Below the pieces are notes generated by a model. The model had not been told where the DNA came from. It did no database searches and saw only the letters and a list, made by a program, of their open reading frames with translations. Of a stretch of DNA of 36,789 nucleotides, positions 1 to 7,968 are shown piece after piece. The translations under genes and the position numbers were made by a program. Source of the stretch: an uncultured Candidatus Saccharibacteria bacterium (lineage in GTDB: Bacteria; Patescibacteriota; Saccharimonadia; Saccharimonadales; Saccharimonadaceae); contig CAMNUC010000003.1 of assembly GCA_946560015.1 (NCBI GenBank), forward strand, positions 1 to 36,789, in the 5' to 3' direction. Each line of letters opens with the position of its first letter. Positions within the stretch are counted from its first letter, which is position 1.

Positions 1-1
1 G

Positions 2-343
2 ACTGGGCAAGTACAAGGCATTTGTCCTAATGGCTGGCATCTGCCGACTAGTAATTCTACTGCAAAAGGATCATTTGGTGGACTAACTACAGCTTATGGG
101 GCAGCCAATAACTCTGCTGGCTCTACCATTATGCGTGGTAGCCCGATGTACTTCCAGTATAGCGGGCGCGCGTACTCCAGTGGTATCGGCAATGTCGGCA
201 GCGGCGGTTACTATTGGTCGTCTACGCCGAGCAGCTCTACCAACACATGCTACTTGTACCTCGGCAGCGGTAGCGCCAATCCGTCCAGCCTCAACGCTCG
301 CTTCGGTGGTTTCTCTGTGCGGTGTTTGGTAGAGAGTAATTAG
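2..343 (+). CDS. C-terminal part of a FISUMP / C-type-lectin-fold surface protein (5' truncated by window edge)
   Basis: Frame 2 is open from the window edge: TGQVQGICPNGWHLPT...YYWSSTPSSSTNTCYLYLGSGSANPSSLNARFGGFSVRCLVESN; the ICPxGWHLPT and WSS...FSVRC motifs are typical of the Fibrobacter succinogenes major paralogous domain family. Confidence 0.85.
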   Translation, partial: TGQVQGICPNGWHLPTSNSTAKGSFGGLTTAYGAANNSAGSTIMRGSPMYFQYSGRAYSSGIGNVGSGGYYWSSTPSSSTNTCYLYLGSGSANPSSLNARFGGFSVRCLVESN

Positions 344-345
344 CA

Positions 346-492
346 TGTCCTGTCGGCTTACTGGTATGTTTGCTAAACGCGTGAGTATGTTTTGCAAACA
401 TGCTGGCAAGTTTTATAAATATACTAGTGCGTTTTAGGAACATGCTGGCAAGATTCATAAATATACCGATAACCACGTAAACATGAGGGCGA
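346..492. repeat. Degenerate 21-bp tandem repeat array (about 5-7 units)
   Basis: Consecutive 21-nt units: tgtttgctaaacgcgtgagta / tgttttgcaaacatgctggca / agttttataaatatactagtg / cgttttaggaacatgctggca / agattcataaatataccgata / accacgtaaacatgagggcga; 'acatgctggca' recurs exactly 42 nt apart. Confidence 0.7.
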
Positions 493-540
493 ATTTTTCA
501 ATAGCAAGCGTATGTGATATAATTAGGGAGTATCCGCTGT

Positions 541-617
541 GCACCCGTAGCTCAGCTGGATAGAGCACCAGCTTCCGGAGCTGGGTGTCGCACGTTCGAA
601 TCGTGTCGGGTGTACCA
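541..617 (+). tRNA. tRNA-Arg (CCG)
   Basis: 77-nt cloverleaf: GCACCCG acceptor / CGGGTGT, anticodon loop TTCCGGA, T-loop TTCGAAT, encoded ACCA; TATAAT at 518-523. Confidence 0.97.
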
Positions 618-629
618 GTTATCGAACTT

Positions 630-659
630 AAAACTGCGCCCCTTGAAAGGCGCAGTTTT
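630..659 (+). terminator. Rho-independent terminator after tRNA-Arg
   Basis: AAAACTGCGCC ccttgaaa GGCGCAGTTTT followed by T-run. Confidence 0.85.
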
Positions 660-691
660 TGTGGCTGGCTATTAAGCCGAGGCTGTAATTC

Positions 692-2182
692 TTACTTTCT
701 TCCTTCAACCATCAAGACGAACTTTGTCGTGCCTTCAGCACCGTCCATGAGCCCAGCGTAGTTATCATATTCGTCCGCGAGCTTCATAAGTTGTTTTACC
801 TTTCCAGAAGTCACTCGCACCTTTCCGTTCACGAAATTATTCAATGGCTGGATTCCTTCTTGGTCAAACCGAACCATGCCAGCACTTAGCTCCTCCACAC
901 CTCTTGCTAGCCGATTTACGCCTGCAAGCATCGTGTTTAACCCGCTCACCAGCGCGTCGCCTAGACCGGCACTGACTACCTGCATCATTTGTGCCACAAC
1001 ACCCTCAGCCGTAGCCGCTGCGGTCTGTCGTGCTGTAGTTAGGGCCAGTTGATATGAACTTTGGAACAACTGCTCCTCGATCCCAGCAAGCAGTTGTGAT
1101 TCAACTTCCACAACCGCCTCAGCCGGGCAGCTCGCCCCGCCAATCTTAGCACTACACAATTTCTCCGCCTCCAGTCGTATCGCGTCTTTTAGGATTTGAT
1201 TCGCCGCTAATTGCTGTTTAATCCCAGCACGGATTGTAGCACTTTGTGCCTGAACTTTCGCCGCAGCCGCCGCTTGAACCTTTTGTGTAATCTCAGCCAT
1301 TTCTACGTCATCGAGCGTTAAACCGCTCTGTCCCGCCAGCTTCTGACTCATAGTCGTGATTACGCTTTGTAGCTGCTTCATCCCGTCATTGAGACTCTTT
1401 GCTCCTGCCACTAGTTGACCACTGCTCTCGGCGAGCTGATTGGATTTTGCTGACAAGTTGTCCAGCTCGGAGAACACTTTCAAATCATCGCTATCTAATA
1501 ATTTTGGTGTCACGATGGAGTAGATATCGCCTAGCTCAAATTTCGTCGTCTCATAGCTTAGAACCACTTCGTCTGTGTTTTTAAGTTCTGCAAGCCCCAG
1601 ACTTTCATAGAGTCCTGGCGCTGCTACCGCCGTAATTGCCACGTTCCGACCATTACTAATCGCCTTCCCGTTCGTGACTGTTACGTTGGAAGCTTTACTT
1701 TCGTCGAGCGTCGTAGCTACCATTGCTACAAACGGCGTCCAAATATTTCCGACCTTTGATAAATTTGTATATTTCAGACGAATCTCCACTTTTCCAGCCT
1801 TTCCCAACATCTCTTCTGGCGTCTTCTCTTCGTCGTCCAGGGAATAACTCACACTAAGCTTCACCGGTAGTTCTTTCGCCGCATCGCCACGGTAATAAAT
1901 ATCTTTACCGTTCGCATCCCATTTTACATTTTCGCCCTCCACGACGAACCCTTCAAAACCATTCAAGTTTTCGATATTTGTCAGGATGCTTCGATCGAAC
2001 AGCTCGTTGTCCTTCAAATCATTTATCAAATGTTCTGTCACTGAAATTGTTTTAACTACACCGTTTTCCTGCAACTTTACATATACCGTTTCGTCCTGTG
2101 ACAACGCAAAACTTGGCAACGGCGTTAGCGCTAATACCCCAGCGGTCGCCAGAGACATCGAGCTCTTAATAATCTTTTTCAT
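692..2182 (-). CDS. Secreted/membrane-associated YhgE/Pip-like protein, MMPL-transporter partner
   Basis: Signal peptide MKKIIKSSMSLATAGVLALTPLPSFA, repeated L/A/Q-rich coiled-coil with 'GAKSLNDGMKQL' and 'LARGVEELSAGM' motifs seen in YhgE-like proteins; SD AGAGGAG upstream; same operon orientation as the MMPL gene. Confidence 0.65.
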   Translation of the reverse strand: MKKIIKSSMSLATAGVLALTPLPSFALSQDETVYVKLQENGVVKTISVTEHLINDLKDNELFDRSILTNIENLNGFEGFVVEGENVKWDANGKDIYYRGDAAKELPVKLSVSYSLDDEEKTPEEMLGKAGKVEIRLKYTNLSKVGNIWTPFVAMVATTLDESKASNVTVTNGKAISNGRNVAITAVAAPGLYESLGLAELKNTDEVVLSYETTKFELGDIYSIVTPKLLDSDDLKVFSELDNLSAKSNQLAESSGQLVAGAKSLNDGMKQLQSVITTMSQKLAGQSGLTLDDVEMAEITQKVQAAAAAKVQAQSATIRAGIKQQLAANQILKDAIRLEAEKLCSAKIGGASCPAEAVVEVESQLLAGIEEQLFQSSYQLALTTARQTAAATAEGVVAQMMQVVSAGLGDALVSGLNTMLAGVNRLARGVEELSAGMVRFDQEGIQPLNNFVNGKVRVTSGKVKQLMKLADEYDNYAGLMDGAEGTTKFVLMVEGRK

Positions 2183-2244
2183 AAAAACTCCTCTATTTTA
2201 TTAACTTATACACTTGCTAACTTTTGTTTCGGCTTCTTCAAGCC

Positions 2245-4338
2245 CTACCGAGAATCCGACCGATAGCCTGATCCGCCCTTCGGCTTCAAGCCTAAAGTTG
2301 TCTTCATAATTAACTTATCGCATGCAACGAGCAGTGCCGGAATTACTAGAACGACGACCACCATGCTAATAATCGCCCCGCGCGCAATCAAAGTACATAA
2401 TGTCCCGATCATATCAATCTGCGAGAACAGTCCAACGCCAATCGTCGCCGCGAAGAAACACATCCCGCTCACGAAAATCGATTGAATTGACGCATCCAGC
2501 GCTAGCTGTGCCGCCTTGGCCTTTTCGACACCAGTTTTTCGCTCCTCCATATATTTTGTCGTCAGCAAAATCGCGTAGTCAATCGTCGCTCCGAGTTGAA
2601 TCGTTCCAATTACGATTGAGGCGATGAACGGAATTTCCGTCCCTGTCAAGAACGATATTCCCATGTTTAGGAAAATCGCAAACTCAATCGCCGCCATAAG
2701 TAGTACTGGCAGGGAAACTGACCTTAATACGACCGCCATAATCACGAAAATCACTGCAATCGACGTAATATTTACGCTTGCAAAATCGCGATCCGCAATC
2801 TCCACCAAGTCTTTCATAAGTGGCCCCTCACCTGCCACAATTGCACCTTCATCGTATTTATCCACGATTTCATTCATCCGTGCAATTTGTTGGTTTAACT
2901 CGTCCGTCGCAATTCCATAATCCGACAGAACTAGCATCGCTGAATAATTTTCCGTTTCCAACATCGAGCGCATCTCTGTATTCAGCACCTCTACCGGCAG
3001 CCCATAGTTCGACAAAGTTATTGCATCTAGCACTGCATTAGCACCCGGTAATTTCGCAATCTCGCTCGAAATCGCATTTTGATTGGCGGCGCTCGTTGAT
3101 TTTTGCGTCAAAACCATCATCTGTGATTCCATGCCGAAGTCTTCCCGTAGTGCTGTCGTCGCTTGAGTGTAACCGTAGTCCTCAGGAATTGACGAATCCA
3201 GCTTATAGTACACTTCTACTTTGTTATAGATAATGTAGGCCGGCACAATCAACACAAGGAACCCAGCTAAAATCGCTTTCCGATATTTCAGGACAAAATT
3301 CTTCACTGCTGTAAATTTTGGCAGCAAGGCTTTATGCCTCGTCTTCTCCACCCATTTGTCGCACACTAGCAAAAGTGCCGGGAACAACGTAATCGCGCAA
3401 ATCAGCCCTAGCAGCACACCCTTTGCCATCACGATTCCAATATCCATGCCTAGCGTCAGGCTCATCGTACAGAGTGCCAGAAACCCCGCAAAAGTCGTCA
3501 AAGAACTACCCAGAACCGACGCCGCTGTTTCCTGAATTGCTTGCGACATCGCCTTCAGCCGGTCTTTTTCGGACTTCTTTGCTGCCTCATATTTGTGATA
3601 CAGGAAAATCGAAAAGTCCATCGTCACGCCCAGCTGTAATACTGCGCTGATCGCTTGCGTGATATAGGAAATCTCACCCATGAAAACATTTGTGCCCATA
3701 TTGAAGGCTAACGCAATACCGATGCTGCCTAGCAGCAAGAACGGCACCAAAAACGAGTCCAAAAACAGCAACAAAACCACTAACGACAGCGCCACCGCGA
3801 TCGTCACATAAAGCAAAGTCTCATTATTAAACAAATTTTTCGTATCTAGCACCATCGCACTCATCCCGCCAAGCAGGCATTTTTCACCTGCGATATTGCG
3901 TATTTCTTCCACAGCCGCAAGCGTTCGCTCATCGCTCGTTCCGTCCGCAAAAGTGATAATCATCAGCTGTGTGCCGTCGTGCGTCACTTTTTCTCGTACC
4001 GCACTTGGCAAAAAGTCCATCGGAATCGTTGTACCGGTCAGGTCTGCAATGCTTAGCACTTGCTTCGCGCTTTCGACTTCACGAATCTCCGCTTCAAGCT
4101 GTAGCAACTCTTTCTGTGGCATATCCTCCACTACCGCCACCGAAAACGCTCCCATCCCGAACTCTTCAGTCAAAATCTCCTGTCCCTCCAGGGTTTCAAT
4201 GTCGGACGGTAAATACACGAGTAAATCGTAGTTTACCCTCGTCGCTAGATAACCTAGCGCCGCCGGAATTAATAATATTGCCGACAATATCACGATCGCC
4301 CAGCGGTGACGACAGATAAAATCGCTGATTTTTTTCAT
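2245..4338 (-). CDS. MMPL/RND-family transporter
   Basis: Two repeats of large extracellular loop plus multi-TM block, e.g. ISAVLQLGVTMDFSIFLYHKYEAAK and IIGTIQLGATIDYAILLTTKYMEER. Start refined to internal Met (MKKISDFICRHRW) behind SD GGAGG. Confidence 0.88.
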   Translation of the reverse strand: MKKISDFICRHRWAIVILSAILLIPAALGYLATRVNYDLLVYLPSDIETLEGQEILTEEFGMGAFSVAVVEDMPQKELLQLEAEIREVESAKQVLSIADLTGTTIPMDFLPSAVREKVTHDGTQLMIITFADGTSDERTLAAVEEIRNIAGEKCLLGGMSAMVLDTKNLFNNETLLYVTIAVALSLVVLLLFLDSFLVPFLLLGSIGIALAFNMGTNVFMGEISYITQAISAVLQLGVTMDFSIFLYHKYEAAKKSEKDRLKAMSQAIQETAASVLGSSLTTFAGFLALCTMSLTLGMDIGIVMAKGVLLGLICAITLFPALLLVCDKWVEKTRHKALLPKFTAVKNFVLKYRKAILAGFLVLIVPAYIIYNKVEVYYKLDSSIPEDYGYTQATTALREDFGMESQMMVLTQKSTSAANQNAISSEIAKLPGANAVLDAITLSNYGLPVEVLNTEMRSMLETENYSAMLVLSDYGIATDELNQQIARMNEIVDKYDEGAIVAGEGPLMKDLVEIADRDFASVNITSIAVIFVIMAVVLRSVSLPVLLMAAIEFAIFLNMGISFLTGTEIPFIASIVIGTIQLGATIDYAILLTTKYMEERKTGVEKAKAAQLALDASIQSIFVSGMCFFAATIGVGLFSQIDMIGTLCTLIARGAIISMVVVVLVIPALLVACDKLIMKTTLGLKPKGGSGYRSDSR

Positions 4339-4421
4339 GTTCCTCCAATAAAAGTTTATTATTTTCGCACGATTTTCCGGCACATTTCTTTACGCGTTCG
4401 CCCGTGCGTCTTGCAGAAAAA

Positions 4422-4434
4422 TGACCAAAAGTCA
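4422..4434. promoter_or_regulatory. TetR-type operator (TGACCAAAAGTCA), distal copy
   Basis: Palindromic TGAC-N5-GTCA in context AAAAATGACCAAAAGTCAGTTTTC, between the divergent MMPL and TetR genes. Confidence 0.7.
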
Positions 4435-4485
4435 GTTTTCCTATAAAATTTTACACCTGTAGAAACTTGTTGTCAAGACTAAAAA

Positions 4486-4498
4486 TGACCAAAAGTCA
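4486..4498. promoter_or_regulatory. TetR-type operator (TGACCAAAAGTCA), proximal copy
   Basis: Exact second copy of the 13-bp palindrome 64 bp downstream, again in AAAAATGACCAAAAGTCAGTTTTT context. Confidence 0.7.
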
Positions 4499-4553
4499 GT
4501 TTTTCTACCACAAAAACCTTTCTTTTTTGAAAGATTTACCGTATAATGTATAC

Positions 4554-5198
4554 ATGCCATTATTCCAACGCGCTGAAAAGCGGCTTGCTAACAAAATCCA
4601 CAAAAACGACCAGATCATCGAGGCGGCCTATGAGCTTTTTCTTGAGCAGGGTTTTGACTCTGTTTCAATTCAAGAAATCGCCGAACGCGCTGGCGTCGCG
4701 AAGGGAACTTTCTATCTTTACTTCCATGACAAGGACGAGCTAAAAGAAGCTGTTATCACTCAGAAATCCAACGAGCTTTTCCGTCGCGCCCTCGCCGCTC
4801 TTCACCAGACTAGCATCACTGATTTTGAGTCTCAAATCATCTTTGTCATTGATTACGTCATTGATGTTTTGGAACATAATCAAGACGCCCTCAAACTCAT
4901 TGCTAAGAACCTCTCTCTCGGCGTCTTTAGCCGCCAGGTCAACGAGTTTTTTACCGATCGGAAAGCAGACATTATCAAAAATCTTGTCGAGGCCGCCGAA
5001 CGCAGTCATATTCGCCTCAAAAATCCCGAAATTCTGCTCTATATGATTATTGAGTTATCCAGCTCGACTTGTTTCTCATGTATTCTTGATTCCGAACCGC
5101 TCCCGATTACTGTTTTTAAGCCATATCTCTTCGACACTATTCGCCAGCTCATCCGCTCGCAAGAAATCCGTCCCCAACTCTCAAGACGCCCCAAATGA
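4554..5198 (+). CDS. TetR/AcrR-family transcriptional regulator
   Basis: N-terminal HTH: IIEAAYELFLEQGFDSVSIQEIAERAGVAKGTFYLYFHDKDEL. Start moved to ATG 4554, because the longer ORF would translate the operator. Confidence 0.93.
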   Translation: MPLFQRAEKRLANKIHKNDQIIEAAYELFLEQGFDSVSIQEIAERAGVAKGTFYLYFHDKDELKEAVITQKSNELFRRALAALHQTSITDFESQIIFVIDYVIDVLEHNQDALKLIAKNLSLGVFSRQVNEFFTDRKADIIKNLVEAAERSHIRLKNPEILLYMIIELSSSTCFSCILDSEPLPITVFKPYLFDTIRQLIRSQEIRPQLSRRPK

Positions 5199-5704
5199 CC
5201 GACAGTGCAGCCGCAGAAGCAATTTATGAATCGCCCTTCGGTCCAATTTTCCTGCGTGCCGACTATGACGCCCTCCTCAAGCTGTACTTCGTTGATGATG
5301 CCGCTATCGTCAACATTGGTGCCTCGCCGAAATCCTCCGTCCTTACACAAACCTTTCATTGGTTAGATCAATATTTCTCCGGTCAGCAACCTAGCTTTTG
5401 CCCGCCAATTCGTCTCAGCCTTACACCTTTTAACACGCGCGTACTCGAAATCGCTAGCCAAGTTAAATTTGGTGAAACCATAACCTACGGCATGATTGCT
5501 GAGGTTATCGCGGCCGAGCGCGGGCTTGCAAAGATGTCTGTTCGTGCGGTTGGCAGCGCTATGCATAGAAACCCAATTTGCCTCATCGTCCCGTGTCACC
5601 GCGTCGTTGGTGCCAACCACCATCTCGGTGGGTATAACGGCAATCCTGCTCGCAAGCGCCAACTCCTTGCTCATGAAGGTGTCGACATTTCAAATCTTAT
5701 CTAG
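5195..5704 (+). CDS. ogt: Methylated-DNA--[protein]-cysteine S-methyltransferase
   Basis: Active-site PCHRVVGANHHLGGYNGNPARKRQLLAHEG; ATGA coupling with tetR. Confidence 0.95.
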   Translation: MTDSAAAEAIYESPFGPIFLRADYDALLKLYFVDDAAIVNIGASPKSSVLTQTFHWLDQYFSGQQPSFCPPIRLSLTPFNTRVLEIASQVKFGETITYGMIAEVIAAERGLAKMSVRAVGSAMHRNPICLIVPCHRVVGANHHLGGYNGNPARKRQLLAHEGVDISNLI

Positions 5705-5743
5705 TATCCCGTGCGACCATTTTTCGTGTTATAATATTCTTAT

Positions 5744-5820
5744 GCACCCGTAGCTCAGCTGGATAGAGCACCAGCTTCCGGAGCTGGGCGTCGCACGTTC
5801 GAATCGTGTCGGGTGTACCA
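5744..5820 (+). tRNA. tRNA-Arg (CCG), second copy; proposed integration target
   Basis: Identical to 541-617 except one variable-loop base (ggtgtc vs ggcgtc). TATAAT at 5730-5735 lies only 8 nt before the mature 5' end. Confidence 0.95.
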
Positions 5821-7428
5821 CGTTGAAATTAAGGTGCGTTTGAGGTCTTCTGACCCCTGTAAATCGCAGGTTCGAGCCGTTTCTTTAACTTCTTTGGTTT
5901 TAGAGACGGCTTTTTGGATTGGAATTAAGTACTTACTAGGGGTAAATATCAAGGTTCGAGCCCTCAATTCTAATTTTCCACCTAGTGTTTTGATGACGTA
6001 TTGTTTTCGCTCCAGATCATCACTATCGAAATCCTCTTTGGCGTATTTGGCGAACATAAACACATCATTTGCTACCTGTCGCCAATCCCTAGATGCCGCC
6101 TCCGCCTTTGCTATGGCTTTTTCACAAGCCCTGATTTGATTCTCTAGGCTTTCTGATTCGCCTAGGAAATAGGAATCATCCGTAATGATATTCTTATAGC
6201 GTAATTGTCGAAGATTGGTAAGCTCACTAACCCTCTGATCCCGTTGCTTTCTTAACTCATTCATTTTCTTGTCTTGGTCGGCAATACGAGCTTCATCCTC
6301 CTCTGCTAAAGCCTCAACCGCTAGCTTGAAGAAGTCTGGATCAATAGTATATTTCGCCAGTTCAGCTTTAATCTGTACAACTAGTTCTTCTTCGGGGATG
6401 CAAATGCCTTTCTGAGGACATTTAATTCCAGTTTTCTTAACCCCCTGACCACTACAATGATAGTGGAGAAATTCTTGCGTAGTACCATTTTTGTAATGCT
6501 TTATGTGAGGATCTCCAATAATGGAATATCCACAAATAGCACATTTAACCAGTCCACCAAATAGGCGTTTAGGTTTTTCTTCAGTTTTGTCTTTCAGTTT
6601 TATATTGCGTCGAGATTGGCCTAAGATAGCCAAGACTCGCCCTCGCTCTTCTTCAGAAATTAGTGCAGGGTGGTTTCCATTATATTCCTTGTGGCCATAA
6701 GTAAATTTCCCTACATAAAATACATTACTCAATGCGTGTAGCATCCCAGTATATGATAGCGGTTTGCCCCCAGTTTTACGGCGTTGATGCGTACGTAGTC
6801 CAAGCTCTTTATCTGCATATTCTACTAGTTCAGGAACCGTCACTACTCCAGTTAAGAATTTGTCAAATACTTGACGCATCTTATCCCAAGTTTCTGGATC
6901 TGGAACGATAGTTTTCTCATAGCGATCATTGATATATCCGATTGGTGGTACGCAAGGCATCCACCCTTTATCCGCCTTAGAATACATTCCACGGCGGACA
7001 TTCTTCATTAAGTCCTTACGGAATCTGGCATCCATACTAGACTCAACATCAAACATAATGTCATCATCTTCGGTATAATCGCGAGCATCAGTGACTATGC
7101 AACGCAGTTTGCCGTCATTCATCATTTGATGAATATAGCCACTATCTTGTGGATTACGACTAATACGATCAAGTTTCCAGGCTAGAATGCCATTAGCCTT
7201 GCCCGTCTCAATTAGTTCAACCATTTCATTAAAGCCATCACGAATGCCAGGTTTTCCACCAGATTTCTCATCAGTACGAACAGCAACTACGTTATAGTCG
7301 TTCTGCTTGGCTTTAGCCTTCATAATGCGAACTTGATCCTCGATAGACTGGATTTGCTTATTCGCATCCTCGGTACTTTTGCGAGCATAAAGTACATAAT
7401 TAAGACCTTTCTTATCAATCTTACTCAT
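5755..7428 (-). CDS. Large serine recombinase (resolvase N-domain + recombinase + zinc-ribbon + coiled-coil)
   Basis: YVLYARKSTEDANKQIQSIEDQ..., AWKLDRISRNPQDSGYI, CAICGYSIIG / CPQKGICIP zinc ribbon, coiled-coil; SD GGGAG. C-terminal ~20 codons lie antisense in tRNA-Arg. Confidence 0.95.
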   Translation of the reverse strand: MSKIDKKGLNYVLYARKSTEDANKQIQSIEDQVRIMKAKAKQNDYNVVAVRTDEKSGGKPGIRDGFNEMVELIETGKANGILAWKLDRISRNPQDSGYIHQMMNDGKLRCIVTDARDYTEDDDIMFDVESSMDARFRKDLMKNVRRGMYSKADKGWMPCVPPIGYINDRYEKTIVPDPETWDKMRQVFDKFLTGVVTVPELVEYADKELGLRTHQRRKTGGKPLSYTGMLHALSNVFYVGKFTYGHKEYNGNHPALISEEERGRVLAILGQSRRNIKLKDKTEEKPKRLFGGLVKCAICGYSIIGDPHIKHYKNGTTQEFLHYHCSGQGVKKTGIKCPQKGICIPEEELVVQIKAELAKYTIDPDFFKLAVEALAEEDEARIADQDKKMNELRKQRDQRVSELTNLRQLRYKNIITDDSYFLGESESLENQIRACEKAIAKAEAASRDWRQVANDVFMFAKYAKEDFDSDDLERKQYVIKTLGGKLELRARTLIFTPSKYLIPIQKAVSKTKEVKETARTCDLQGSEDLKRTLISTWYTRHDSNVRRPAPEAGALSS

Positions 7429-7453
7429 CTAATCTCCCTTATCGTTTGGTTGC

Positions 7454-7496
7454 GGGTGGAAAGTTTTTCTTATATTTATTATACCACTTTCCACCC
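7454..7496 (-). promoter_or_regulatory. Recombinase promoter with -10 enclosed by 11-bp inverted repeat
   Basis: GGGTGGAAAGT (7454-7464) and ACTTTCCACCC (7486-7496) are perfect reverse complements. On the minus strand TTAACA (7501-7506) -17 bp- TATAAT (7483-7478). Confidence 0.6.
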
Positions 7497-7545
7497 TGTT
7501 TGTTAATAGTTTTGAAGCACTTTTACCTCTGTAAAATTGCCTTTT

Positions 7546-7968
7546 CTAGCTTTTCAGAAGATTCTGAATTTTGTTGAAAATTTCTTTAGAAATCATTGGT
7601 TTATGCTTGCCTTGATAAGTTTTGCCGCGGAACTGAAACTTACCAACATAGAACGGATTACGGAGGATACTAGATGCCTGAGATTTTGTTAGCGGATGAC
7701 GTTCGCAGTGCTGAATTGCAAATAAGTGTTCATTCAAGAATAGGGTGATCCAGCCGAGCGTATATTCTCCAGTAGCATATTTTTCTAGCGCTTCCTTGAG
7801 AGTGTTCCACGATTTTGGATCTGGTACAATTTGTTTCGTATGAGTATTATTCAGGTAACCGATCGGTGGTTTTCCTGGATATTCTCCACGCTGAGCTTTC
7901 AGCTCAAAGCTTCGAGTAACCAGCATTGACTGGACTTGTTGCTGCGCTAGCTTTACCTGCTTATTCAT
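7546..7968 (-). CDS. Stand-alone serine-recombinase 'recombinase' domain protein lacking the catalytic resolvase domain
   Basis: 140 aa: GEYPGKPPIGYLNNTHTKQIVPDPKSWNTLKEALEKYATGEYTL...SSILRNPFYVGKFQFRGKTYQGKHKPMISKEIFNKIQ parallels residues of the 5755-7428 recombinase (PPIGYINDRYEKTIVPDPETWDKMRQVFDKFLTGVVTV...NVFYVGKFTYGHKEYNGNHPALISEEE). No N-terminal SRxxR catalytic region. Confidence 0.85.
   Translation of the reverse strand: MNKQVKLAQQQVQSMLVTRSFELKAQRGEYPGKPPIGYLNNTHTKQIVPDPKSWNTLKEALEKYATGEYTLGWITLFLNEHLFAIQHCERHPLTKSQASSILRNPFYVGKFQFRGKTYQGKHKPMISKEIFNKIQNLLKS

Noticed and set aside
83-476. Minus-strand ORFs of 108 and 61 aa
   Set aside because: Antisense to the clearly coding FISUMP frame and to the 21-bp array; the apparent peptide periodicity is explained by the DNA repeat being a multiple of three.
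4740-5359. Minus-strand ORFs inside tetR/ogt
   Set aside because: Shadow ORFs antisense to well-supported conserved proteins.
5755-5820. tRNA-like peptide DSNVRRPAPEAGALSS as conserved protein domain
   Set aside because: It is the antisense translation of tRNA-Arg; similar peptides in databases would be artefactual matches to antisense tRNA ORFs.
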